Shown here piece by piece: positions 1 to 5,760 of a DNA stretch of 7,293 nt (the first letter of the stretch is position 1; every line of letters begins with the position of its first letter). The notes beneath the pieces are model-generated. The model saw only the letters and a list, made by a program, of their open reading frames with translations, did not search any database and had not been told where the DNA came from. Location of the stretch: assembly GCA_022865365.1 (NCBI GenBank), contig JALHSW010000574.1, positions 1 to 7,293 of the forward strand. Direction: 5' to 3'. A program made the translations under genes and the position numbers. The stretch comes from Acidimicrobiia bacterium (GTDB lineage Bacteria > Actinomycetota > Acidimicrobiia > IMCC26256 > PALSA-555).

Positions 1-170
1 ACCGAGGTGAACGAGTTGGCCGCGACCCCGACCGGCTCGTCGCCGTCGACGGCAGTGATGATGGTGACCCCGGTGGCGAACTGCCCGAGGACGCCCCGGA
101 ACTCTCCGGCATCGGGGCGGTAGATCTGCTCGTCGGCCTCGGTCCCGTGCTCGGTCGCGTGCTCGGTCAC
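1..170 (-). CDS. Flavin reductase-like FMN-binding protein, N-terminal fragment (3' end beyond left edge)
   Basis: Only the first 56 codons are present; the reading frame is open at the left edge. The visible protein begins VTEHATEHGTEADEQ, followed at about residues 17-57 by a segment typical of the flavin reductase / HpaC-like split-barrel family: F-R-x-V-L-G-x-F-A-T-G-V-T-I-I-T-A, then P-V-G-V-A-A-N-S-F-T-S-V. Family members bind FMN or FAD and often supply reduced flavin, using NAD(P)H, to a partner monooxygenase; some are stand-alone FMN oxidoreductases. The GTG start at 168-170 overlaps the TGA of the metallo-hydrolase gene (167-169) as GTGA, so the two genes are probably translationally coupled. 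The first residues are a degenerate TEHx repeat (see repeat at 132-167) and are probably not part of the fold. The catalytic and cofactor-specific C-terminal half is not visible, so partner and substrate cannot be inferred. Confidence 0.8.
   Translation of the reverse strand, partial: MTEHATEHGTEADEQIYRPDAGEFRGVLGQFATGVTIITAVDGDEPVGVAANSFTS
132..167 (-). repeat. In-frame tandem 12-bp repeat just after the flavin reductase start
   Basis: On the minus strand three consecutive 12-mers follow the GTG start: ACCGAGCACGCG, ACCGAGCACGGG and ACCGAGGCCGAC. The first two differ at one base and the third is more diverged. They encode TEHA, TEHG and TEAD. The 12-base period keeps frame, so copy number can change without disrupting the gene. 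This is probably a slippage-derived extension ahead of the conserved domain. Confidence 0.7.
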
Positions 171-1063
171 GCGCTCCCCACGTCGAGCCGCATGCCCTCG
201 TGTGCCGCGATCACGTGGGGTCCGTCGGTCCGGGCCGAGAATTCCCGAGCGTGGTCGAGGATCTCGTCGATCGCGGCATCGCTGTGGCTCGGGCAGTGGT
301 GGAACAGCGCGAGCGTCTTGACGCCGGCTTCCCGGGCCACGTGCACCGCGTACTCGATGGTCGAGTGTCCGAAGTGCCGCTTGGCCTCGTACTCGTGCGC
401 GGTGTGCTGCGCGTCGTGGATGAGGACATCGGCGTTGTCGCACAGCTCGAGCACGTCGTCGGGCACGAAGTCGTCGGGGTCGGACTCGACGCACCCGGGT
501 CCGTGGTCGGAGATGTAGGTGACCGTTCGGCCTTCCTGCTCGACCCGGTAGCCGAGGGTCGGGTCGGTGTGGCGCACCCAGCGCGACCACACCTTCGCAC
601 CATTGACCGCGAACTCGTCGGAGTCGGTGTCGCGGAAGTTCAGCGTCCCGCCCAGCTGCGACGGCGTGATGGGGAAGTACGGCGGCTTCATCACGCCGGC
701 GAACATCTCGGCGAGCGAACCGTCCTCCTGGCGAGGACCGTGGACCTCGATCAGGGCGTCGGGCCGGAACGCGGGCGTGAAGAAGGGCAGCCCGATGATG
801 TGGTCCCAGTGGAGGTGGGTGAGCAGGACGGTCGCCCGGTAGGGGCTGGTCAGGTGATTCGCGAGGAGGTCGGCCGAGAACCCCTCGGTGACCCTGTCGC
901 CGTACTCCAGCAGCCCGGTGCCGAGGTCGAAGACGATCGGCTCGTGACCGGACGACTCGAGCGCGACGCACGACGTGTTGCCGCCATAGCGCTCAAATCG
1001 GCCGCCATCGCAGGGTGTGGACCCGCGCACGCCGTAGAACGTGAGATGGACGCCTCCCGACAC
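167..1063 (-). CDS. Metallo-beta-lactamase-fold hydrolase (RNase Z / PhnP-like superfamily)
   Basis: From GTG at 1061-1063 the protein has 298 residues. Strand one is HLTFYGVRGSTP (6-17), then R-Y-G-G-N-T-S-C (25-32) and the D-L-G-T-G motif (46-50). The metal signature HLHWDH is at 83-88, followed by H165 before LGYR, D186 in the ISDHG motif, IHDAQHT at 215-221, a GHST motif at 232-235 and H255/H256 in ALFHHCP. These match the single-domain MBL-fold group often listed as TaR3-like, related to RNase Z, PhnP and class II cyclic-nucleotide phosphodiesterases, so a cytoplasmic di-metal phosphodiester hydrolase is likely; the substrate is unknown. The start is uncertain. The frame is open far upstream, but those codons overlap the permease gene and lack family similarity. 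GTG at 1079-1081 is the main alternative and would add VAILLF. The stop overlaps the flavin reductase start by 4 nt. Confidence 0.88.
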   Translation of the reverse strand: MSGGVHLTFYGVRGSTPCDGGRFERYGGNTSCVALESSGHEPIVFDLGTGLLEYGDRVTEGFSADLLANHLTSPYRATVLLTHLHWDHIIGLPFFTPAFRPDALIEVHGPRQEDGSLAEMFAGVMKPPYFPITPSQLGGTLNFRDTDSDEFAVNGAKVWSRWVRHTDPTLGYRVEQEGRTVTYISDHGPGCVESDPDDFVPDDVLELCDNADVLIHDAQHTAHEYEAKRHFGHSTIEYAVHVAREAGVKTLALFHHCPSHSDAAIDEILDHAREFSARTDGPHVIAAHEGMRLDVGSA

Positions 1064-1131
1064 GAAGAGGAGGATAGCCACCTCCCCGGCCGCCGCAACA
1101 ACCGCCCGCCGGGGGGTGCGGGATCCCCGGC

Positions 1132-1962
1132 TCAGCTCACGACGCGTTGCTTGAACCCTCGGATCCCGAGCCAGGTGAAGAGGATCGTGAAGCCTGTCAA
1201 CGCGCCGTAGACCGCCCACAGGCTCATGTGCGGCGACGGGGTGAGCGCGGCCCGGAAGCCTTCGCTCATGTACACGAGCGGGTTCACGAGCACGGCGAGC
1301 TGCAGCCAGCGGATCGGCTCCAGCGCCGACCAGGAGTAGTAGATCGCACCGAGGAACGTGAGCGGCAGCACGACCACGCCGAACAGGATCGGGACGTTGC
1401 GGGGCTCGAAGCGCGTGCCGAAGGTCAGGCCGAGCGCCCCCGCCATGATGCACGCGAGGGGCATGAGCGTGATCAGCACCGGCCAGTCGATCTCGAGGTT
1501 CACCGGGGTCGCCGGCACGATCGCCGCGATCGGGAACACGAGCAGCGCCGAGAAGAAGGAGATGATCGCGCCGGCGACGATCTTCTCGAACGCGACCAAC
1601 GACACCGGGAGCGGTGCGAGCACCCGGTCCTCGATCTCGCGGGTGTACCCGAACTCCTGGACCATCGGGAGCGCGACCGACTGGATGCCCTGGAAGATGA
1701 TCGCCAGCGCCACGACGCCGGCGACGAGCAGCGTCGAGAACGACCCCGTCGCATCACCCACGGCGCCACCCACGCCTTGTCCGATCTTCGGGAACACGTA
1801 CGTGAAGACGAACATCAACAGCAGGGGCTGGAGCAGTGTGCGCGGCACGACCTCGCGCAGGTTCTTGCGCGTCACCGTCAGGTCGCGCGCGAGCAGCGCA
1901 CGGAACGCTACGAGCGACGCCGCGACCGGGTTGCGCGTGGGGATGAGGTCCGCCCTACTCAC
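1132..1962 (-). CDS. ABC-2 type transporter permease (DrrB/NodJ-like)
   Basis: This is a 276-residue membrane protein, normal length for the family. A cytoplasmic N-terminus (1-41) with a basic FRALLARDLTVTRKNLRE stretch precedes about six hydrophobic segments at roughly 42-58, 76-96, 124-150, 159-183, 189-209 and 246-266. Hallmarks of ABC-2 permeases are the REIEDRVLAPLPVSLVAFEK loop (109-127), which probably contacts the ATPase, and NPLVYMSEGFRAAL (227-240) before the last segment. With the ATPase encoded 24 nt upstream it should form an exporter of two permease and two ATPase subunits in the cytoplasmic membrane. Relatives export drugs, lipids, polysaccharides or ions, so the substrate is not predictable. 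The start is GTG at 1960-1962, inside the last copy of a 16-bp tandem repeat; the frame is closed five codons upstream by TGA, and no other near start exists. A weak AGGGA lies 5 nt before the GTG. Confidence 0.93.
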   Translation of the reverse strand: MSRADLIPTRNPVAASLVAFRALLARDLTVTRKNLREVVPRTLLQPLLLMFVFTYVFPKIGQGVGGAVGDATGSFSTLLVAGVVALAIIFQGIQSVALPMVQEFGYTREIEDRVLAPLPVSLVAFEKIVAGAIISFFSALLVFPIAAIVPATPVNLEIDWPVLITLMPLACIMAGALGLTFGTRFEPRNVPILFGVVVLPLTFLGAIYYSWSALEPIRWLQLAVLVNPLVYMSEGFRAALTPSPHMSLWAVYGALTGFTILFTWLGIRGFKQRVVS

Positions 1963-1986
1963 GAAGATCCCTACTCACGAAGATCT

Positions 1987-2002
<16 letters not shown>
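1953..2002 (-). repeat. Three tandem 16-bp repeats spanning the ATPase stop and permease start
   Basis: Read on the minus strand the units are GGATCTTCGTGAGTAG (2002-1987), AGATCTTCGTGAGTAG (1986-1971) and GGATCTTCGTGAGTAG (1970-1955). Period-16 identity continues two bases further, to 1953. Each unit contains GTGAGTAG, a GTG start overlapping a TAG stop. The first unit's TAG ends the ATPase gene and the last unit's GTG starts the permease. Because 16 is not a multiple of three, each copy shifts frame by one, and the GTGs of the first two copies open eight-codon mini-frames (VSRDLRE then TAG). With one copy the genes would overlap by 8 nt, so the 24-nt gap looks like a secondary expansion. 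Confidence 0.93.
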
Positions 2003-2943
<941 letters not shown>

Positions 2944-3021
2944 CGCCGCATCGTGTCATCCCGGGAGACGCGCGACGAACGCAGGCCCGACCGGCCGCGC
3001 GACGCCGTCAGCCGCCAGACG

Positions 3022-3582
3022 TCAGGAGGGCGCCGGGCCCTCCGCGCGCACCTTCTCCACGTCCACCAGCGCATCCCGCAGCTGGTCGATCCACTCGCCC
3101 TCGTGCTCCTTGACGAGGCGGACGCACCAGGCGAGGGCATCGCTACGGCTGCGGGCGACGCCGGCGTCGACGAACGTGTCGAGGACGCGACGCTCGCCCA
3201 TTCGGAGCCGGGTCATCACGGGGACGCTGAGGTGCGTGAACACGACGCCTTGCTCGCCGCAGCGGGCGCCCCACGCGACCTTGCGGCCGAAGCGGTGCTC
3301 GGCCTCGTCAGCCACCCGCATCCGCTGTTCGCGTGTGTCCTCGCGGAATCCCTGGATGCGGGCCGCACACGCCGAGCCCCGGGTGTCGCCGTCGGCACCC
3401 TTGGCGTGCTCGGGCTCGGGGAGCGTGCCTACCACGAGGATCTCGTCGCGATCGACGATCACCTCGGGCGAAGCGGTGAACCACCCGTCGGGGAGGCGTC
3501 CGGTGAACCAGGCGGCAAGCTCGGACACCGGCTCGGTGGAAGGAGGGCGGGATGAAGGGCGGGATGGCGCTGGTCTCGGCAT
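3022..3582 (-). CDS. Uncharacterised protein with ribbon-helix-helix-like C-terminal half
   Basis: This 186-residue protein matches no named family I can assign. It begins with a Pro/Ser/Arg-rich tail (1-18), then a compact domain starting VSELAAWFTGRLPDGWF (19-35) with VIVDRDEILVVGTLPEPE (41-58). A charged helical stretch follows (about 72-100), then KVAWGARCGEQGVVFTHLSVP (101-121). Residues ~116-158 look like an RHH unit: a short strand, then RMGERRVLDTFVDAG, then the ARSRSDALAWCVRLV helix; the S-R-S-D-A-L turn is typical of CopG/Arc/MetJ-type proteins. It could be a DNA-binding regulator. Upstream tandem 8-bp boxes and a promoter fit autoregulation, but this is inference. The ATG at 3580-3582 is favoured because a well-spaced promoter puts the transcript start at the ATG. 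GTG at codon 19, exactly where the domain-like sequence begins, is the alternative. I recall similar proteins as hypothetical proteins in actinobacteria. Confidence 0.8.
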   Translation of the reverse strand: MPRPAPSRPSSRPPSTEPVSELAAWFTGRLPDGWFTASPEVIVDRDEILVVGTLPEPEHAKGADGDTRGSACAARIQGFREDTREQRMRVADEAEHRFGRKVAWGARCGEQGVVFTHLSVPVMTRLRMGERRVLDTFVDAGVARSRSDALAWCVRLVKEHEGEWIDQLRDALVDVEKVRAEGPAPS

Positions 3583-3584
3583 GG

Positions 3585-3608
3585 CAATTACACTATTACA
3601 TACCTACA
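3585..3608 (-). promoter_or_regulatory. Candidate operator: three tandem 8-bp boxes before the RHH-like gene
   Basis: On the minus strand, consecutive 8-mers read TGTAGGTA (3608-3601), TGTAATAG (3600-3593) and TGTAATTG (3592-3585). The last two differ at one base; the first keeps TGTA and is degenerate. This is the most AT-rich short stretch in the window. It overlaps the -10 element and ends two bases before the ATG, an ideal position for a repressor. MetJ, an RHH repressor, binds tandem 8-bp boxes, so the encoded RHH-like protein is the obvious candidate ligand. The binding itself is inferred. Confidence 0.5.
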
Positions 3609-3618
3609 CCGAAGGCAA
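3590..3618 (-). promoter_or_regulatory. Candidate leaderless promoter of the RHH-like gene
   Basis: The minus strand has TTGCCT (3618-3613) as a -35 element, a 17-nt spacer, and TAGTGT (3595-3590) as a TAnnnT -10 element, followed by AATTGCC and the ATG at 3582. A 7-nt distance from -10 to ATG places transcription initiation at or very near the A of the start codon, as in the leaderless mRNAs common in actinobacteria. The absence of any Shine-Dalgarno before the ATG fits. The -35 lies within the last codons of the HIT gene, so the gene has its own promoter inside an otherwise close-packed run. Confidence 0.55.
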
Positions 3619-4038
3619 GGCGCCCCGGATCCGGACCGCCGTCGCCGCGACCTCGGCGTCGTCGGCATAGGTCGTGCGCGGCCAGAAGAAGCCGCGGAGG
3701 CCGTCCTTGCGGGTCCGGGGCACGACATGGACGTGGAGGTGCGGCACGCTCTGGCTCACGACGTTGTTCTCGACCACGAGCGTGCCCTGTGCGCCCAATC
3801 CGTCCTGCACGGCAACGGCGATGCGCTGCACCTCGGCGAAGAACGGAGCGATCAGCTCGGGGGGCAGGTCGCGCAGCGTCTCGACGTGGCGGCGCGGGAC
3901 CACGAGCGTGTGGCCGGGGAAGAGCGGTCGGTGGTCGAGGAACGCGACCGTTCCCTCCGACTCGTCGACGATCGTCGCAGGCACCTCCGCTGCGACGATC
4001 CGACAGAAGAGGCAGTCGGCTGCCTCGCTCGGGCTCAG
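3604..4038 (-). CDS. HIT (histidine triad) family nucleotide-binding protein, probable CTG start
   Basis: The diagnostic HLHVHVVPR triad supplies H100, H102 and H104 (numbered from the CTG start), the catalytic site of nucleotide phosphoramidases and dinucleotide hydrolases (HinT, Fhit and relatives). F-L-D-H-R-P-L-F-P-G-H-T-L-V-V-P-R-R-H precedes it at about 33-51. A gene call from GTG at 3982-3984 would begin VPATIVDE and lose the conserved upstream part. Reading upstream in the same frame gives DCLFCRIVAAEVPATIVDE, a CxxC that with H51 and H100 forms the zinc site of many HIT proteins. The only plausible initiator upstream of it is CTG at 4036-4038, giving a 144-residue protein starting (M)SPSEAADCLFC, with AGGGG 5 nt before it. 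No ATG, GTG or TTG is available in frame between the MaoC stop and the CxxC. It is a cytoplasmic enzyme with an uncertain substrate. Confidence 0.87.
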   Translation of the reverse strand: MSPSEAADCLFCRIVAAEVPATIVDESEGTVAFLDHRPLFPGHTLVVPRRHVETLRDLPPELIAPFFAEVQRIAVAVQDGLGAQGTLVVENNVVSQSVPHLHVHVVPRTRKDGLRGFFWPRTTYADDAEVAATAVRIRGALPSV

Positions 4039-4054
4039 GGCTGCCCCTACTCCT
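4036..4054 (-). promoter_or_regulatory. Ribosome-binding site supporting the CTG start of the HIT gene
   Basis: On the minus strand AGGAG (4054-4050) and AGGGG (4048-4044) lie 11 nt and 5 nt before CTG (4038-4036). AGGGG is well placed for initiation. The site lies in the 22-nt gap after the MaoC-like gene stop (4061-4063). No comparable site precedes the GTG at 3984. Confidence 0.4.
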
Positions 4055-4060
4055 GCACCA

Positions 4061-4567
4061 TCATTCGGGTGACTCGTACGGTCGCTGACGAGGCTTCGCG
4101 GCCTCGCGCTTGGGCACCATCACCTTGCGGCGGAAGTAGCAGACCTCCTCGCCGCGCTGGTTGAAGCCCCGCGTCTCGACCGTCACGATCCCGCGGTCGG
4201 GCTTGCTCGACGATTCCTTCTTCTCGAGCACCTTCGTCTCGGCGTAGATGGTGTCGCCGTGGAACGTGGGCCGCTGGTGCTTGAGCTCCTCGACCTCGAG
4301 GTTGGCGATCGCCACTCCGCTCACGTCGGGGACGCTCATGCCCAGGACGAGCGAGTAGACGAGGTTCCCGACCACCACGTTCTTGCCGAACTGGGTCTGG
4401 GTCTCGGCGAACCACGCGTCGGTGTGCAACGGGTGGTGATTCATCGTGATCATGCAGAAGAGGTGGTCGTCGGCCTCGGTGATCGTCTTGCCCGGCCAGT
4501 GCTTGTAGATGTCGCCGGACTCGAAGTCCTCGAAGTACCGACCGAAGGGACGCTCGTACACCGTCAT
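4061..4567 (-). CDS. MaoC-like hot-dog protein (acyl-CoA hydratase superfamily)
   Basis: The 168-residue protein begins with the typical GRYFEDFESGDIYKHWPGKTITEADDHLF (9-37), followed by the hydratase-2 signature region MITMNHHPLHTDAWFA (39-54), VVVGNLVYSLVLGMS (64-78) and HQRPTFHGDTIYAETKV (97-113), which fits a single hot-dog fold. R-specific enoyl-CoA hydratases use an Asp-x4-His dyad (Asp31/His36 in Aeromonas PhaJ). Here His48 is kept but the Asp position is Asn43, so classical hydratase activity is uncertain. The acyl-CoA dehydrogenase 25 nt upstream argues for action on a CoA thioester, with dehydrogenation followed by hydration or another thioester step. From memory, Mycobacterium tuberculosis has a similar pair, FadE19 (Rv2500c) and MaoC-like Rv2499c. 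The ATG at 4565-4567 fits the family N-terminus; its Shine-Dalgarno is weak, and a tandem repeat lies just upstream. Confidence 0.9.
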   Translation of the reverse strand: MTVYERPFGRYFEDFESGDIYKHWPGKTITEADDHLFCMITMNHHPLHTDAWFAETQTQFGKNVVVGNLVYSLVLGMSVPDVSGVAIANLEVEELKHQRPTFHGDTIYAETKVLEKKESSSKPDRGIVTVETRGFNQRGEEVCYFRRKVMVPKREAAKPRQRPYESPE

Positions 4568-4576
4568 GCCGTCAGC

Positions 4577-4609
4577 CTATTTGAGGGGGTGGCTATTCGA
4601 GGGGGTGGC
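4577..4609 (-). repeat. Two tandem 16-bp repeats duplicating the acyl-CoA dehydrogenase stop codon
   Basis: On the minus strand the units are CCACCCCCTCGAATAG (4608-4593) and CCACCCCCTCAAATAG (4592-4577), one mismatch; identity runs one more base, to 4609. The first unit encodes the end of the dehydrogenase and its TAG. The second duplicates this, including the TAG, in the 25-nt gap before the MaoC-like gene, ending 9 nt before its ATG. The period equals that of the repeat at 1953-2002, and both sets carry a duplicated TAG stop. Confidence 0.9.
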
Positions 4610-5750
4610 GGGCGAGCAGGCCCCGGGCGATCACGATGCGCTGGATCTCGTTGGTGCCCTCACCGATGATCATCAGGGGCGCGTCGCGGTAGTACCGCTC
4701 GATCGGGAGCTCGGTCGTGTAGCCGACACCCCCGTGGATCCGCATCGCGTCGGTGGCGATCTCGAACGCGGCTTCGCTCGCGAAGAGCTTGGCCATGCCG
4801 GCCTCGACGTCGCAGCGCTCGTCGGCGTCCTTCTTCCTTGCCGCGCTCTGCGTGAGGAGTCGAGCGGCCTCGAGCTTCGTCGCCATGTCGGCGAGCTTGA
4901 GCTGGATCGCCTGGTGCTGCGCGATCGGCTTGCCGAACGTCTCTCGCTGCTGTGCGTACTGCAGCGCCGCCTCGAACGCGGCCCGCCCGACACCGACCGA
5001 GCGAGCCGCGATGTTGATGCGGCCGACCTCGAGCGCGGAGAGGATGAAGTGCTGGCCCCGCCCGAGGCCGGCCTCGCCCCCGAGCACACATTCGGCCGGC
5101 ACGCGATGCCCGTCGTACGCCATCTCGACGGTCTCGAGCCCCTTGTACCCGAGCTTCGGGATGTTCTTGCTCACGGTGATCCCGCCGGCGTGGTCGACAC
5201 CCGGCTCCTTCTCGACCATGAAGCAGGTGATGCCCTCATCGGTGCGAGCCGCGAGCGCGATGAGCCCGGCGCGCTGACCGTTCGTCACCCAGGTCTTGGT
5301 GCCGGTGATCACGTACTCGTCGCCGTCACGCACCGCGCGGCACTTCAGCGCGCTGGTGTCGGTCCCCGCGTCGGGCTCCGAGAGCGACAGGCAGCCGCGG
5401 ATCTCGGCCGTGGCGAGGCGCGGGAGCCATCGCTGCTTCTGGTCCTCGGTCCCCTGCATCTTCAGCAGGTTCGCGGCCATGACGTGGGTGTTGACGATGC
5501 CCGACAACGACATCCACCCGGCCGCGAGCTCCTCGATGACGCCGATGTAGGTGAGGAGGTCGAGGCCGAGGCCGCCGTAGGCCTCGGGTATCGTGACGCC
5601 GAAGAGCCCGAGCTCGGCCATGGTGGCCACGATCGCGGCCGGGTACTCGTCGGCGTGCTCGAGCGCGGAGGCGACCGGGAGCACGTCCTTCTCCACGAAG
5701 CGCCGCACGGTCGCGATGAGCTCGTCACGGATGTCGACGTCGGTCCCCAT
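4593..5750 (-). CDS. Acyl-CoA dehydrogenase (FAD-dependent)
   Basis: This is a full-length 385-residue acyl-CoA dehydrogenase that forms the alpha-beta double bond of an acyl-CoA with FAD and passes electrons to ETF. The helical N-terminal domain (about 1-115) carries GLFGVTIPEAYGGLGLD (48-64). The beta domain has CLSLSEPDAGTDTSALK (120-136) and GTKTWVTNG (150-158). The C-terminal domain has RETFGKPIAQHQAIQLKLADM (269-289), IHGGVGYTTE (338-347) and GEGTNEIQR (363-371). E364 occupies the catalytic-base position of medium- and short-chain enzymes. The isovaleryl-CoA dehydrogenase position in LEVGRIN (240-246) is Gly243, so it is not of that catalytic layout. Chain length and substrate cannot be read from sequence; a branched or short-chain acyl-CoA is plausible from the MaoC partner. 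ATG at 5748-5750 is 10 nt after the LuxR-type gene stop, with no strong Shine-Dalgarno, which suggests co-transcription. Confidence 0.96.
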   Translation of the reverse strand: MGTDVDIRDELIATVRRFVEKDVLPVASALEHADEYPAAIVATMAELGLFGVTIPEAYGGLGLDLLTYIGVIEELAAGWMSLSGIVNTHVMAANLLKMQGTEDQKQRWLPRLATAEIRGCLSLSEPDAGTDTSALKCRAVRDGDEYVITGTKTWVTNGQRAGLIALAARTDEGITCFMVEKEPGVDHAGGITVSKNIPKLGYKGLETVEMAYDGHRVPAECVLGGEAGLGRGQHFILSALEVGRINIAARSVGVGRAAFEAALQYAQQRETFGKPIAQHQAIQLKLADMATKLEAARLLTQSAARKKDADERCDVEAGMAKLFASEAAFEIATDAMRIHGGVGYTTELPIERYYRDAPLMIIGEGTNEIQRIVIARGLLARHPLE

Positions 5751-5760
5751 GAGCCCGATG

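Noticed and set aside
1084..1114. GC-rich inverted repeat considered as an intrinsic terminator after the permease
   Set aside because: The stem is only 7 bp with a 17-nt loop and no T-run follows it on the minus strand, so terminator function is not supported.
1064..1453. N-terminal extension of the metallo-hydrolase to a start at 1453
   Set aside because: The frame is open, but the added residues are Arg/Ala/His-rich, overlap the permease coding region by over 300 bases, and the family normally begins within a few residues of the FYGVRGS strand.
2944..3021. Possible promoter or terminator between the RHH-like gene and the ABC ATPase
   Set aside because: Only small 4-bp GGCC palindromes are visible, with no TAnnnT/-35 pair and no hairpin with a T-run, so nothing is called.
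4045..4064. ATGATGG overlap with the MaoC stop as a start of the HIT gene
   Set aside because: That ATG is in another frame and gives only MMVQE before a TAG, so it does not lead into the HIT reading frame without a frameshift.
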